Assembly (NCBI RefSeq): GCF_029964055.1
Contig: NZ_CP124836.1
Location: forward strand, 186,001 to 250,000
Source of the DNA: Arthrobacter sp. EM1
GTDB lineage: Bacteria > Actinomycetota > Actinomycetes > Actinomycetales > Micrococcaceae
Length of the DNA stretch: 64,000 nt
Direction of reading: 5' to 3'
Shown here: positions 23,011-32,076 of the stretch, in pieces
How positions within the stretch are numbered: the stretch's first letter is position 1
Layout of the letters: each line of letters opens with the position of its first letter
Notes under the pieces: model-generated
The model's database searches: none
The model's input: only the letters and a program-made list of their open reading frames with translations
What the model was told of the DNA's origin: nothing
Made by a program: the position numbers and the translations under genes

Positions 23011-25055
23011 ACTGTGATCTCCGGTTTCAGGGTCTTGAGGGTCCAGAACTTGTGCTTGTGAACGGCCAGCGTGGACAGCGCCGCCCCCAGCACGGTGTAA
23101 CCAAGCAGGCCCGCCGCCGTGGGCACGATCATTGACAGGTCGGCGCCGTAGATCAGGTGCCGCATTCCGGACACCACGTATCCCATTGGCAGGACCTCGT
23201 GGACAACGTGCAGCGGCGGGGGAGTGGTCTGCCAGGGGAAAGTTCCGCCGGAGGAGACCAGCTGCAGGACCAGAAGGACAAGAACCACAAATTTCCCCGG
23301 AGTTCCCAGCAGTGCCACCACACCCTGGATGATGGCGGTGAAGGCCATCGCGGCAGCCAGCATAAACAACCACATCAGGACGGGGTGAACGGGGTTGAGG
23401 CCCAGCGCTACGTCGACCACGAGGGTGAGCAGGCTTGCCTGGACCACCGCGACGGCCAGGAAGGGCAGCCAGCCGCCTACGGCGATCTTCCACGACGGGG
23501 CGTTGGATGCCAGCGCCCGCTGCGTGATCGGCCGCATTGCCTGGACCAGCATAAATATCCCGATCCATAGTGCCAGCGTCAGGAAGAACGGGGCCAGGCC
23601 CGCACCATAGGAAGCGGCCTTGGCCTGCGAGACGTTGCTGACCGCCACTGGGTCAGCGATCACCTTGGACAGGCTGCTTTTTTGGGAGTCGTTGGGGTTC
23701 GGGACCTGGCCGGCACCCTTGGCGAGTTCGGCGGCGAGGGTGCCCGCGCCGTCGGCTGCCGTCGCCGTTCCACTTTCCAGCTGCGCGGCACCGTCGTCGA
23801 GTGTTTGCGCACCTCCGGAGAGTTTTGCGGCACCGTCCAGGGCGCTTTGCTCACCGGCGGCGAGGCCGGACGCGCCGGCGGCCAGCTGGTCCGCGCCGGT
23901 GGATGACTGGCTAATGGCGCTGCCGAGGGCCGGGGTTGCTTCCGCAAGCCGGGACGCTCCTGCGCTGACAGCCGCTGAGCCGTCCGCCAGCTGCTGGATC
24001 TGCCCTGCGGCTGACTTGAGCGCGGCCGCAGGTCCCGGGGAGGCCGGCGGGGCGGCATTTGCGTCGAAGTCCGCGAGGATGAGACCGGCCTGGGCCGGGG
24101 TGATGCTGCCGGCCGCGACGAGCCGGTCATTGGACGCGAGGACGCGGCCGCGCTGGGCCTGGGCGGTCGCCTGCTCGGTGGCTGCCAGCTGCCCTGCGAG
24201 TCCCTGTACCTTCGTGTTCAGCGCCGCGTTTCCGGCGGCGATCTGCGCGGCGCCGTCGGCCAGGGTCCGGGAATCGGCAGGCAAGGTGGCGGTTTTGTCC
24301 TTGAGCTGGGACAGTCCGCTGCTGAGCTGGTCCGCCCCGGTGTTGAGGGCGGTGGCCCCGTCCCGGAGTTTGAGCTGGCCGGCGTAGAGCTCGGCGGCGC
24401 CGCTCTTGAGATCGCCGGTGCCCTGGTGGAGGGCGAACGCCCCCTCGCGGAGCTTGGCGACTCCGCCGGCGAGTTGCCCGGCGCCGTCGGACGCCTTGAC
24501 CATCTGGGTGTGGATGGTGCCAAAGCCGGTCAGCAGTTCGTTGGCCGTTTCCTCGCCCACCTCCTTGGCCACCGTTGAGTGCACGGCGGTGGTCAGCTTG
24601 TCCACAACGGTGCTGAGCACATAGCTGTTGGCATCGTTGGTGGTGACATTCAGCATCGCCTGGTTTGCGGCGTCAAAGCTGCCCGGCGAGACGAGATTGG
24701 CCGAGAAGTCCCTGGGAATCTTGAGCGCGAACGAGTACTTGCCGCTGTTCACGCCCTGGTCTGCTTCTTCGGCAGTGGCTACGGTCTGCCAGTTGAAGAC
24801 GTGGGCCTCGACCAGGCTGTCTGCGACCGTCTTTCCGGTTTCCAGCCGGGTTCCGTCGCTGGCGGCCGCCCCCGTGTCCTCGACCACCAGGGCGGCGTCG
24901 ATCTGGTCCAGGTTCCCGTAGGGATCCCAGTTGGCGTAGAGATACACCGCGCCATAGAGCAACGGCACCAGGGTCAGGGCAAGGATGGTCAGCTTCGGCA
25001 GGAGTCCGCCGGTCATACGCTTGAGTTCGGAGCGGGCCAGCCGCAGAACAGTCAC
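23007..25055 (-). CDS. YhgE/Pip-family membrane protein (ABC-2 type)
   Basis: A 682-residue protein. One N-terminal helix (LTILALTLVPLLYGAVYLYA) is followed by a large extracytoplasmic region with many repeats of the L-x2-GA-x2-L-x2-G type (residues about 190-430), then five C-terminal helices of the ABC-2 permease fold. This layout defines the YhgE/Pip family, related to phage-infection proteins and type VII-associated EsaA. A GTG start at 25055 overlaps the upstream stop by GTGA. It is encoded between an ABC-like ATPase and a TetR regulator, suggesting an exporter or envelope complex. The substrate is unknown. Confidence 0.88.
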   Translation of the reverse strand: MTVLRLARSELKRMTGGLLPKLTILALTLVPLLYGAVYLYANWDPYGNLDQIDAALVVEDTGAAASDGTRLETGKTVADSLVEAHVFNWQTVATAEEADQGVNSGKYSFALKIPRDFSANLVSPGSFDAANQAMLNVTTNDANSYVLSTVVDKLTTAVHSTVAKEVGEETANELLTGFGTIHTQMVKASDGAGQLAGGVAKLREGAFALHQGTGDLKSGAAELYAGQLKLRDGATALNTGADQLSSGLSQLKDKTATLPADSRTLADGAAQIAAGNAALNTKVQGLAGQLAATEQATAQAQRGRVLASNDRLVAAGSITPAQAGLILADFDANAAPPASPGPAAALKSAAGQIQQLADGSAAVSAGASRLAEATPALGSAISQSSTGADQLAAGASGLAAGEQSALDGAAKLSGGAQTLDDGAAQLESGTATAADGAGTLAAELAKGAGQVPNPNDSQKSSLSKVIADPVAVSNVSQAKAASYGAGLAPFFLTLALWIGIFMLVQAMRPITQRALASNAPSWKIAVGGWLPFLAVAVVQASLLTLVVDVALGLNPVHPVLMWLFMLAAAMAFTAIIQGVVALLGTPGKFVVLVLLVLQLVSSGGTFPWQTTPPPLHVVHEVLPMGYVVSGMRHLIYGADLSMIVPTAAGLLGYTVLGAALSTLAVHKHKFWTLKTLKPEITV

Positions 25056-25828
25056 TGTGAGTCCTCGGTTTCGAGCAGGATTGATGGGTGGTCCCGGTGC
25101 TTTCCGGGAGGGATGTCCATTTTCCGAGTGTCGGACGTGCCGGACGTGCCGGACGTGTCGGCGTCAGCGGGTGCCACCGCCGCCGGTGCAGCTGCGGGCG
25201 CAGCCTCAACGGCGTTCCCAATGGCGGCGAAGGGTCCGGTCCAGCCGACCGGAAGCGCTGCGACCGTCGCGACGACGGCGAGCGGCCGTCCGCCGTCGTA
25301 CGCCAGTTCCTGCAGCCGGGGCAGCCAGTCGCCGGAATCCGCGCTGTGCCGGTCCGGGGAGTCGATGACCAGGAGATCCGTGCGGGGATTCGCCAAGGCC
25401 AGTGCGGTGAGCAGTTCGACGCGCCGCCGGGCCGGAATCTCCTCGGTCCACAGATCGGCAATGTCCTCGAAGCGGTTGACCTTGAGCCAGGGTTTGCTGA
25501 GCAGCGCTCCGCGATAACGCCGGGGGACAAGCGCCAGGTCCTCGGTGACCAGATCGCCCACGCTGAGATGCTGTTCGGGCTCGTTGACACCCGGGGAGTC
25601 CACCAGGGAGCTGGCCAGGCGGAGGCGCTTGATCTTGGGGTTGCCGTCCCAGCTGATCACTCCGCCGGAGGGCCTCATCCGGCCGCTGAGTGTGAGCGCG
25701 AGTGCGGTCCGCTGGTCCTGGCCGTCGCCTTCCACCAGAAGCAGCTCCCCGGGGAGCACCTCAAGGGAGGTGGGCGGAAGCAGGTCATTCCGGCGGCCGT
25801 TCACCTGGAGGTGTTGCGCGGAGAGCAT
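25052..25828 (-). CDS. ABC ATPase-like protein with degenerate nucleotide site
   Basis: A 258-residue ABC-ATPase-fold protein. The Walker A position reads VEGDGQDQRTALALTLSGR, with Arg replacing the essential Lys. The signature LSGGQ is replaced by IPARRRVE. Walker B is DLLVIDSPD with no catalytic Glu after the Asp. The tail is low-complexity (PADADTSGTSGTSDT). ATP hydrolysis by the usual mechanism is doubtful, so it may be a regulatory or scaffold partner of the YhgE/Pip protein encoded next. AAAGGC precedes the ATG at 25828. It is the first gene of the TetR-controlled operon. Confidence 0.8.
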   Translation of the reverse strand: MLSAQHLQVNGRRNDLLPPTSLEVLPGELLLVEGDGQDQRTALALTLSGRMRPSGGVISWDGNPKIKRLRLASSLVDSPGVNEPEQHLSVGDLVTEDLALVPRRYRGALLSKPWLKVNRFEDIADLWTEEIPARRRVELLTALALANPRTDLLVIDSPDRHSADSGDWLPRLQELAYDGGRPLAVVATVAALPVGWTGPFAAIGNAVEAAPAAAPAAVAPADADTSGTSGTSDTRKMDIPPGKHRDHPSILLETEDSQ

Positions 25829-25864
25829 ATAAGCCTTTCGGGTCGGGTCTCCTCCAAGGCTAAC

Positions 25865-25884
25865 TGAACTGACTGGTCAGTTCA
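25865..25884. promoter_or_regulatory. TetR operator palindrome
   Basis: TGAACTGACTGGTCAGTTCA is a 20-bp palindrome (9-bp perfect arms around TG), 37 bases upstream of the ABC-like gene. On the minus strand it sits between a -35-like TTGAAC and a -10-like TAGCCT spaced 17 bases. This is a classic repressor position. The TetR regulator encoded in the same operon is the natural candidate. Confidence 0.8.
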
Positions 25885-25913
25885 AATAAGAATCCTCCCG
25901 TGTGATCAACTGA

Positions 25914-27371
25914 TCACAGGCCGTACGCTTCGAGCAGCCGGAGCCACACCTCACTGATGGTGGGGTAGGACGGGACGGCATGCCAGAGCCGGTCCAGCGG
26001 AACTTCTCCGACGATGGCAATGGTCGCGGCGTGCAGCAGTTCGGCCACGTCCGGTCCCGCGAACGTGGCGCCGAGCAGGACCGTGCGCTCTTCATCGATC
26101 ACCAGCTGGGCCCAGCCCTCATAGTGCTCGGCGTGGAGCGCGGAACCGGCCACCTGGATGGGCAGCTGCACGGAAGTGGCGCGGTAGCCGTCCTTGTGGG
26201 CCTGGTCCACACTCCGGCCCACACTCGCCAGTTCGGGATCCGTGAAAACGACATTGGGGACGGCGTGCTCGTCTGCTGTCTGGGCGAAGCGGCTCCACGG
26301 GGCCGGATCGCCTGAGAGCTCGCCCTTGGCGCGGGCGGCAATCGCATCGCCGGTGGCCCGGGCCTCATACTTGCCTTGATGAGTCAGCATGACCTTGCCC
26401 GCTGCATCGCCGACGGCGTAGAGCCACGGGTCCCCGCCGTTCCCGGCCAAACCCGTGACCAGGCCGGTGGAGTCGGTGCTCAGCCGGAGACCTTTGCCGT
26501 CCGCGGCGACAAGGCCAACACTTTCCAGTCCAATCCCCGCCAGGGCGGGATGCCGGCCGGTGGTGACCAGGACTTTGTCGGCTGTCACGGAGCTGCCGCC
26601 CGCCAGCTCGAGGGTGAGCGAGCCGTCGCTGTTTTCCCGGACGCTTTTGGTTCCGGTGTGCAGGCGGAGATCGACGCCGTCCGCACGCAGTCCGGCGGCG
26701 ACCAGGGAGCTTGCCTCCGCCGGGAAAGAGCCGAGCAGGCTGCTGCGGGCCACCACTGTCACGGCGGAGCCCAGCCGGGCGAAGGCCTGGGCGAGTTCGG
26801 TGCCTGCCACGCCGCCGCCGAGCACCGCCAGCCGCTCCGGGATGACCTTCGCGGACGTTGCTTCGCGGGTGGTCCAGTAATCCACCTGGGACAGGCCTTC
26901 GAGCGGCGGCACGGTTGGTGCGGACCCGGTTGCCACCACCACTGCGTGCCGCGCCGTGAGCGAGTATCCGTTGCCGTCCAGTCCCGCGACCTCGACGCTG
27001 CGGCTGCCGGTGATCCAGCCATGGCCGCGGATGAGTTCGATCCCGGCGTCCGCTACCCAGGTGACCTGGCCGTCGTCCTGCCAGTTGGACGTAAAGGAGT
27101 CGCGGCGCTTCAGGACGGCGGCTACGTCCAGGGTCCGGGTGACTGCTTCCGCTGCACCGGGAACGGTCTGGGTGCCGTGCAGGGCGGTACCCGGCCGCAG
27201 CAGCGCCTTGGAAGGCATGCAAGCCCAGTAGGAGCATTCGCCGCCGACGAGTTCCGCCTCGATCAGCACTGCGGTCAGCCCGCCCCGGACCACACGTTCC
27301 GCCACGTTCTCGCCCACGGCACCGGCGCCGATCACAATGACATCGAATTCCTGTTTTTGCTGTGCCGTCAT
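25914..27371 (-). CDS. FAD-dependent pyridine nucleotide-disulfide oxidoreductase
   Basis: A 485-residue flavoprotein of the glutathione reductase/lipoamide dehydrogenase/mercuric reductase family. It has the FAD motif VIVIGAGAVGENVAE, the redox disulfide Cys46-x4-Cys51 in GGECSYWACMPSK, the NAD(P) motif LAVLGGGVAGTELAQAF and the FAD motif YAVGDAAGK. The dimerisation domain follows (VPNVVFTDPELASVG). The canonical C-terminal HxxxxE acid-base pair of the family is not obvious, and the end reads HAVPSYPTISEVW. No Hg-binding CC tail is present. The actual substrate is uncertain. It is monocistronic and followed upstream by tRNA-Arg. Confidence 0.87.
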   Translation of the reverse strand: MTAQQKQEFDVIVIGAGAVGENVAERVVRGGLTAVLIEAELVGGECSYWACMPSKALLRPGTALHGTQTVPGAAEAVTRTLDVAAVLKRRDSFTSNWQDDGQVTWVADAGIELIRGHGWITGSRSVEVAGLDGNGYSLTARHAVVVATGSAPTVPPLEGLSQVDYWTTREATSAKVIPERLAVLGGGVAGTELAQAFARLGSAVTVVARSSLLGSFPAEASSLVAAGLRADGVDLRLHTGTKSVRENSDGSLTLELAGGSSVTADKVLVTTGRHPALAGIGLESVGLVAADGKGLRLSTDSTGLVTGLAGNGGDPWLYAVGDAAGKVMLTHQGKYEARATGDAIAARAKGELSGDPAPWSRFAQTADEHAVPNVVFTDPELASVGRSVDQAHKDGYRATSVQLPIQVAGSALHAEHYEGWAQLVIDEERTVLLGATFAGPDVAELLHAATIAIVGEVPLDRLWHAVPSYPTISEVWLRLLEAYGL

Positions 27372-27452
27372 GGCAAAAGCCTAACCCCCGCGAGGTCCGG
27401 CCGGGCCGTCCGCAGCGGGCACGCCGGGGCTGGGCCCGCCGGTGGGTTAAAC

Positions 27453-27488
27453 AGAAGATCCGCACCGGCAGGCCGGTGCGGATCTTCT
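27453..27488 (-). terminator. terminator of tRNA-Arg
   Basis: AGAAGATCCGCACCGG pairs perfectly with CCGGTGCGGATCTTCT around a short CAGG loop. It begins 6 bases beyond the tRNA 3' end. It separates the tRNA from the flavin reductase gene transcribed in the same direction. Confidence 0.85.
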
Positions 27489-27494
27489 TCTCTG

Positions 27495-27568
<74 letters not shown>

Positions 27569-27666
27569 ATTTTCTGTTCCTGGAACTTCTCGCTCCCTGA
27601 ACCTCGAATTACTTTACGCGAGAGGGGGCCGCGGTGACAAATCGAAACAGGTGTAATATAGCTGAC

Positions 27667-27678
27667 TAGACCGGTCTA
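27667..27678. promoter_or_regulatory. 12-bp palindrome upstream of pckG
   Basis: TAGACCGGTCTA is perfectly self-complementary and abuts the CRP-type site at 27679. It lies about 165 bp before the pckG start and could be a second regulator's site, for example GntR-like. The protein is not identifiable from sequence. Confidence 0.45.
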
Positions 27679-27694
27679 CGTGACCTTAGTCACA
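27679..27694. promoter_or_regulatory. CRP/GlxR-type binding site upstream of pckG
   Basis: CGTGACCTTAGTCACA matches 15 of 16 positions of TGTGA-N6-TCACA, the cAMP-receptor-family consensus (GlxR in corynebacteria). It lies about 150 bp upstream of the PEP carboxykinase start. PEP carboxykinase is a gluconeogenic gene that such regulators commonly control. Confidence 0.65.
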
Positions 27695-27843
27695 AAATAG
27701 CATCGGTCCGCAGTGTTGATTCCTTGAATTTCCGGGCTTTTTGAAATCCCTTCCCCCATTCACCCCACATACTGCCCCATTTTCGGGGGGTGATCTAGCC
27801 CTACATTTAGGACACACGACTGAACCCGAGGAAGGGAACCGTA

Positions 27844-29676
27844 ATGGGAGATTTGGCGCGACTGCCGTTGCTTGAAAAGGCACCCACCACACATGCCGGG
27901 CTGCTGGCATGGGTTGAAGAGGTAGCTGAACTGACCCAGCCGGACCGGATCCACTGGGTAGACGGCTCCGAAGAAGAGAATACCCGGCTCACGGATGAAC
28001 TCGTTGCCGCGGGCACACTGACCCGCCTGAACGAAAAGCTGTTCCCCAAATCTTTCGCGGCATTCTCCGATCCCGCCGATGTGGCCCGGGTCGAGGAGCA
28101 GACCTTCATCTGCTCGGAAAACGAACGTGATGCAGGCTTTACCAACAACTGGATGGCTCCGGTGGAGATGAAGGAGAAGCTGCGCGGCCTGTTCAGCGGC
28201 TCCATGCACGGCCGCACCATGTACGTCATCCCGTTTGTTATGGGCCACCTTGACGCCGAGGATCCCAAGTTTGGTGTGGAGATTACGGACAGCGCGTACG
28301 TTGTCGCCTCCATGCGCATCATGGCCACGATCGGCACCGAGGTGCTGGAGAAGATCACCGCGACCAATGCCTTCTTCGTCCCGGCACTGCACTCCCTGGG
28401 CGCACCGCTGGCCGCCGGCCAGGAAGACGTTGCCTGGCCCTGCAATCCGGACAAGTGGATCGTGCACTTCCCGGAGGAGCGCTCGATCTGGTCCTTCGGC
28501 TCCGGCTACGGCGGCAACGCCCTGCTGGGCAAAAAGTGCTACGCCCTGCGCATCGCCTCCGTGATGGCCCGCGATGAGGGGTGGCTTGCTGAGCACATGC
28601 TCATCCTCAAGCTGACCTCGCCGGAGAAAAAGAACTACTACATCTCTGCCGCGTTCCCGTCGGCCTGCGGCAAAACCAACCTCGCCCTGCTGGATCCGAC
28701 CATCGAGGGTTGGGGCGTCGAAACCCTTGGCGACGACATCACCTGGATGCGGATCGGCAAGGAAGGTGAATTGCGGGCCACCAACCCGGAGGCCGGGCTG
28801 TTCGGCGTCGCCCCCGGCACCGGCTGGGGTACCAACCCCAACGCCATGCGCGCCATCGCCAAGGGCCACAGCATCTTCACCAACGTGGCCCTGACGGACG
28901 ACGGCGGCGTCTGGTGGGAGGGGATGACGGACGAGGTTCCCGCGCACCTGACCGACTGGCAGGGCAACTCCTGGACTCCTGGTTCGGACCAGCCTGCAGC
29001 CCACCCGAACTCCCGCTTCTGCACCCCGATATCACAGGTCGACATGCTGGCCGAGGAGTACTACAGCCCCGATGGTGTGGAGCTTTCCGCGATCCTCTTT
29101 GGCGGCCGGCGCAAGACCACTGTGCCCCTGGTTACCCAGGCCCGGAGCTGGACCAATGGCATTTTTATGGGCTCCACCCTGTCCTCGGAAACGACCGCCG
29201 CGGCGGCCGGCAAGGTCGGTGTGCTGCGGCGCGACCCGATGGCCATGCTCCCGTTCATCGGCTACGACGCGGGGGACTACCTCAAGCACTGGATCAGCGT
29301 CTCCGGGAAGGCTGATCCCGAACGCCTGCCGCACATCTTCCTGGTCAACTGGTTCCGGCGCACCGCCGAGGGCGGCTTCGCCTGGCCCGGCTTCGGCGAC
29401 AACGCTCGGGTCCTCAAATGGGCCATCGAGCGGATCGAAGGCAAGGCGGAGGCCGTGGAAACCCCCATCGGCTTCGTCCCGGCCGGGCACTCCCTGGATC
29501 TGACCGGACTGGACCTCACGCACGCTCATGTCGAAGACGCCGTCCGCGTGGACCGCGAGGAGTGGGACACCGAACTCGCCTCGATCGAAGAGTGGTACGC
29601 GAGGTTCGGTGACTCCCTGCCTGAGGCCCTGCGCTCCGAACTCGAAGGCCTGAAGGAACGCATGGCCGCCCACTAG
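27844..29676 (+). CDS. pckG: phosphoenolpyruvate carboxykinase (GTP)
   Basis: A 610-residue GTP-type PEP carboxykinase, interconverting oxaloacetate plus GTP with PEP, CO2 and GDP. The P-loop [14 protein letters not shown] includes the reactive Cys275 and Lys277. The sequence also contains the Mn/PEP-binding [12 protein letters not shown] and the guanine-binding FVNWFRR-like segment [20 protein letters not shown]. Length is typical of the family. AGGAAGGGAACC precedes the ATG. It is monocistronic, with a strong convergent terminator shared with hmp. Together with ppsA at the left edge this window holds two routes to PEP. Confidence 0.97.
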   Translation: MGDLARLPLLEKAPTTHAGLLAWVEEVAELTQPDRIHWVDGSEEENTRLTDELVAAGTLTRLNEKLFPKSFAAFSDPADVARVEEQTFICSENERDAGFTNNWMAPVEMKEKLRGLFSGSMHGRTMYVIPFVMGHLDAEDPKFGVEITDSAYVVASMRIMATIGTEVLEKITATNAFFVPALHSLGAPLAAGQEDVAWPCNPDKWIVHFPEERSIWSFGSGYGGNALLGKKCYALRIASVMARDEGWLAEHMLILKLTSPEKKNYYISAAFPSACGKTNLALLDPTIEGWGVETLGDDITWMRIGKEGELRATNPEAGLFGVAPGTGWGTNPNAMRAIAKGHSIFTNVALTDDGGVWWEGMTDEVPAHLTDWQGNSWTPGSDQPAAHPNSRFCTPISQVDMLAEEYYSPDGVELSAILFGGRRKTTVPLVTQARSWTNGIFMGSTLSSETTAAAAGKVGVLRRDPMAMLPFIGYDAGDYLKHWISVSGKADPERLPHIFLVNWFRRTAEGGFAWPGFGDNARVLKWAIERIEGKAEAVETPIGFVPAGHSLDLTGLDLTHAHVEDAVRVDREEWDTELASIEEWYARFGDSLPEALRSELEGLKERMAAH

Positions 29677-29691
29677 CAGCGGGCTGATCTG

Positions 29692-29738
29692 ACGACGGCG
29701 GCCCCGCACCTTGCGAAAAGGTGCGGGGCCGCCGTCGT
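29692..29738. terminator. bidirectional terminator between pckG and hmp
   Basis: A perfect 21-bp stem (29692-29712 with 29718-29738) with loop GCGAA begins 15 bases after the pckG stop. It points toward the 3' end of the convergent hmp gene, so it can serve both. Confidence 0.85.
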
Positions 29739-29775
29739 TCCCTCGCCGGGGTCTACGAAGCCAGGGCGGTGGGAT

Positions 29776-30936
29776 CTAGCTTGCGAGCCAGATGTCCGGA
29801 CCAAATACCTCGTAGTGGATCTTGGTCGCCGGGATACCAGCGTTGATGGCCTCGTTGCGGATGCTCTTCATAAAGGGCAGCGGGCCGCACAGGTACAGCG
29901 AGGCGTTGGCCGGAAGGTCCACTTCGCGCAGCGACATAAAGCCGTTCTTGGCACCGGCTGCCGGGCTCTCGAGCCAGAGCTGGAGGTCGGCACCGTCGAG
30001 GCGTTCGACGTCGTCGGTCATCTGGCTGCGCAAAGCCCAGGACTCCAGGTCGCTTTCCGCGTGCAGGACCAGGACCTGGCGGTCCGAGCCGGCGTCCGCG
30101 AGGGAGCGCAGGATCGAGGCAGTCGGTGTGCAGCCGATGCCTGCGGAGGCCAGCACAACGGGGCCTTCGCCTTCCTTAAGGGTGATTTCACCATAGGGGT
30201 TGGAGATCTCGAGTATGTCGCCCACCCGGACGTTGTTGTGCAGGACGGGGGAGACTTCGCCGCCGTCGTCCTTTTTGGTGGTGAAGGTGCGGCTGGTGCC
30301 GGCGCTGCCGGACAGCGAGTACTGGCGGACCTGGCGCAGCCCGTCCGGCAGTTGGACCTTGACGCTCACGTACTGCCCGGCGAGGGCCTCAGTGACAGGG
30401 GTGTCGTCGGCCGGTTCCAGGGTGAAGGTCGTGGAGCCGGTCCCGGCAGCGGCCTTGGCGGCGACCCGCCACGGGCTCCACATCGTGCCGTTGGCCTGTG
30501 CGGCATAGAGGCCCTTTTCGAGCTTGATCAGCGCATCCGCCATGAGCCAGTAGACCTCGGTCCATGCATCGGCGATCTCCGGGGTGATCACCTCGGCAAG
30601 GTCCTCGGCGATGGCGGCAAAGAGGTGCTCGTAGACCACCTGGTACTGGGGTTCGGTGATGCCGAGGGAAGCGTGGCGGTGGGCGATGCGGGCGAGCACC
30701 GTCTCGGGCAGGGTGCCGGGGTTGTTCACCAGGTGGGTGGCGAACGCGGCGATGCTCCCGGCCAGCGCCTGCTGCTGGTTGCCGTTGCGCTGGTTGGAGC
30801 GGCTGAAGAGTCCGTCCAGCAGTTCCGGGTGTGCTGCGAAGAGTCGGGCGTAGAACTTGGGCGTGATTTCACCGATCCGGGAACCGACCAGGGGAAGGGT
30901 GGCCTCGATCACGGGGAAGGATTTGTCCGAGAGCAT
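29776..30936 (-). CDS. hmp: flavohaemoglobin, nitric oxide dioxygenase
   Basis: A 386-residue flavohaemoprotein that oxidises NO to nitrate using NADPH and oxygen. The globin domain (1 to about 135) has B10 Tyr29 (KFYARLF), the proximal haem His88 in AHRHASLGI and E7-region Gln residues. The FAD domain has RQYSLSG. The NAD(P) domain has GIGCTPTASIL and YLCGPLPFMKSI. The end is EVFGPD. An NsrR-type operator lies 48-72 bases upstream of the start, and nsrR itself is the next gene upstream, so nitric-oxide-responsive control is expected. Confidence 0.96.
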   Translation of the reverse strand: MLSDKSFPVIEATLPLVGSRIGEITPKFYARLFAAHPELLDGLFSRSNQRNGNQQQALAGSIAAFATHLVNNPGTLPETVLARIAHRHASLGITEPQYQVVYEHLFAAIAEDLAEVITPEIADAWTEVYWLMADALIKLEKGLYAAQANGTMWSPWRVAAKAAAGTGSTTFTLEPADDTPVTEALAGQYVSVKVQLPDGLRQVRQYSLSGSAGTSRTFTTKKDDGGEVSPVLHNNVRVGDILEISNPYGEITLKEGEGPVVLASAGIGCTPTASILRSLADAGSDRQVLVLHAESDLESWALRSQMTDDVERLDGADLQLWLESPAAGAKNGFMSLREVDLPANASLYLCGPLPFMKSIRNEAINAGIPATKIHYEVFGPDIWLAS

Positions 30937-30983
30937 TGGGACTCCTGAGATAGTGGCCCGGGTCTGTAACCGGACCGATGAAA

Positions 30984-31008
30984 ATACATGTATTTGAAAT
31001 GCAAGTAT
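30984..31008. promoter_or_regulatory. NsrR-type operator upstream of hmp
   Basis: ATACATGTATTT-G-AAATGCAAGTAT is an 12-1-12 inverted repeat with 10 of 12 positions matching. This is the layout of NsrR sites, two AT-rich half-sites meeting at TTT-n-AAA. A nested perfect palindrome AAATACATGTATTT covers 30982-30995. It lies between nsrR and hmp in the hmp promoter region and is strikingly AT-rich. Confidence 0.75.
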
Positions 31009-31107
31009 TTATACTTCAGTTTTACAGCGTGTAGAAAACAACTTCAAATCGGGTGGATTCCCGGGCGCGGCGACTGGGTGCTGGGGTGGGGCGGGCGAAG
31101 CGGGGGT

Positions 31108-31557
31108 TCAGAGGCCCGGGCGCAGGCCAATCACCTGGAACACCGGCGCCATCTGCCGGGAGGTGGGCAGCGATGCGACCACCAGATCGTCAAGTTCGAG
31201 GTAGAAGGCCTCGCGGGCCCGTGCGAGGGCGCCGCGGAGGCGGCATTCGTTAATCAGCGGGCACACTCCGCCGGTAGAGACGCAGTCGGCAGGGTCAAGG
31301 CGTGTGTCCAGCTGGCGCAGGAGCGCCCCGACGGTGGCGGTCCGGCCGGCGCTGCTGAGCCGGGCACCGCCGTGCCGGCCGCGTTCGACGTCGATCATGC
31401 CCAGTTCGCGCAGCTTCGCCATCGCCTTACTGACATGGTTGTACGGCGTGGCGACGGCGTCGGCGACGCTCTGGGTGGTGAGGAGTCCGCCGTCGGGAGC
31501 CGCGGCGAGCACCATCATGGCCCGCAGGCTCACATCCGCGAAGGCGTTAATCTTCAT
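31108..31557 (-). CDS. nsrR: NsrR, nitric-oxide-sensing Rrf2-family repressor
   Basis: A 149-residue Rrf2-family winged-helix regulator. The helix-turn-helix lies near residues 27-50 (TQSVADAVATPYNHVSKAMA) and the recognition helix is followed by the wing GRHGGARLS. Three Cys at 92, 99 and 105 (DCVSTGGVCPLINEC) are spaced as in NsrR proteins that bind a [4Fe-4S] cluster, which NO destroys. It is transcribed toward hmp, whose promoter carries a matching operator. Only 20 bp separate it from the upstream hypothetical gene, so it may also be read from the phosphomannomutase operon. Confidence 0.9.
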   Translation of the reverse strand: MKINAFADVSLRAMMVLAAAPDGGLLTTQSVADAVATPYNHVSKAMAKLRELGMIDVERGRHGGARLSSAGRTATVGALLRQLDTRLDPADCVSTGGVCPLINECRLRGALARAREAFYLELDDLVVASLPTSRQMAPVFQVIGLRPGL

Positions 31558-31577
31558 AACACCAGTTTACCGGCGGT

Positions 31578-32072
31578 CTAGTCCACCCAAACGACGGGCT
31601 CGTTGGTGTCGGCGGAGAGCTCGCCGAATTCCAGCTCACGGGTCGCAGGGTTGGCGGCGTAGGGCAGGACCGCGGCAAACAGCGAGCCGTCACGATGCTC
31701 AGCGGCCACGTGGATGGCGTCCGAAGCTTCTTCCAGCAGGGTGATGTCACAAACGATTGCCGCGGCACGGAACTCGTCCCGGTGCTGCCTCAGCAGTTCC
31801 GTGAGGTCGCTGATCATCGAGTCCGCGTCAAAATCGGCGTCGGTACCCTCGTCTGCGTCGGCGGGGGTGACGGCGACGAGCCGGACCTCGCCGTCGTTCT
31901 CCACCACCAGGGCGAATGGCAGGAAGCCGCCGTTGCGCTCAAGCTGCTCCTGGGCGGCACCGACCCCGGTGCCGAGCAGGTTCTCCAGATCGGTGGCGCT
32001 GGCTTCCGGGACGGTGCCGCGCCAGGAATTAGGAGCGGAGGGGGCAGATGTCTCCGAGGGCAGTTCCGACAC
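31578..32072 (-). CDS. conserved hypothetical acidic protein
   Basis: A 164-residue soluble acidic protein beginning MSELPSETSAPSAPNSWRGT. It has no signal peptide, helix-turn-helix or cofactor motif. The central segment GGFLPFALVVENDGEVRLVA and the later FRAAAIVCDITLLEEASDAI suggest an alpha/beta fold of the kind that measures small regulatory inputs, but no family is recognised. It starts 4 bp after the phosphomannomutase gene, so the two form an operon and may share a function in sugar-nucleotide metabolism. nsrR follows 20 bp downstream. Confidence 0.7.
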   Translation of the reverse strand: MSELPSETSAPSAPNSWRGTVPEASATDLENLLGTGVGAAQEQLERNGGFLPFALVVENDGEVRLVAVTPADADEGTDADFDADSMISDLTELLRQHRDEFRAAAIVCDITLLEEASDAIHVAAEHRDGSLFAAVLPYAANPATRELEFGELSADTNEPVVWVD

Positions 32073-32076
32073 GCGC

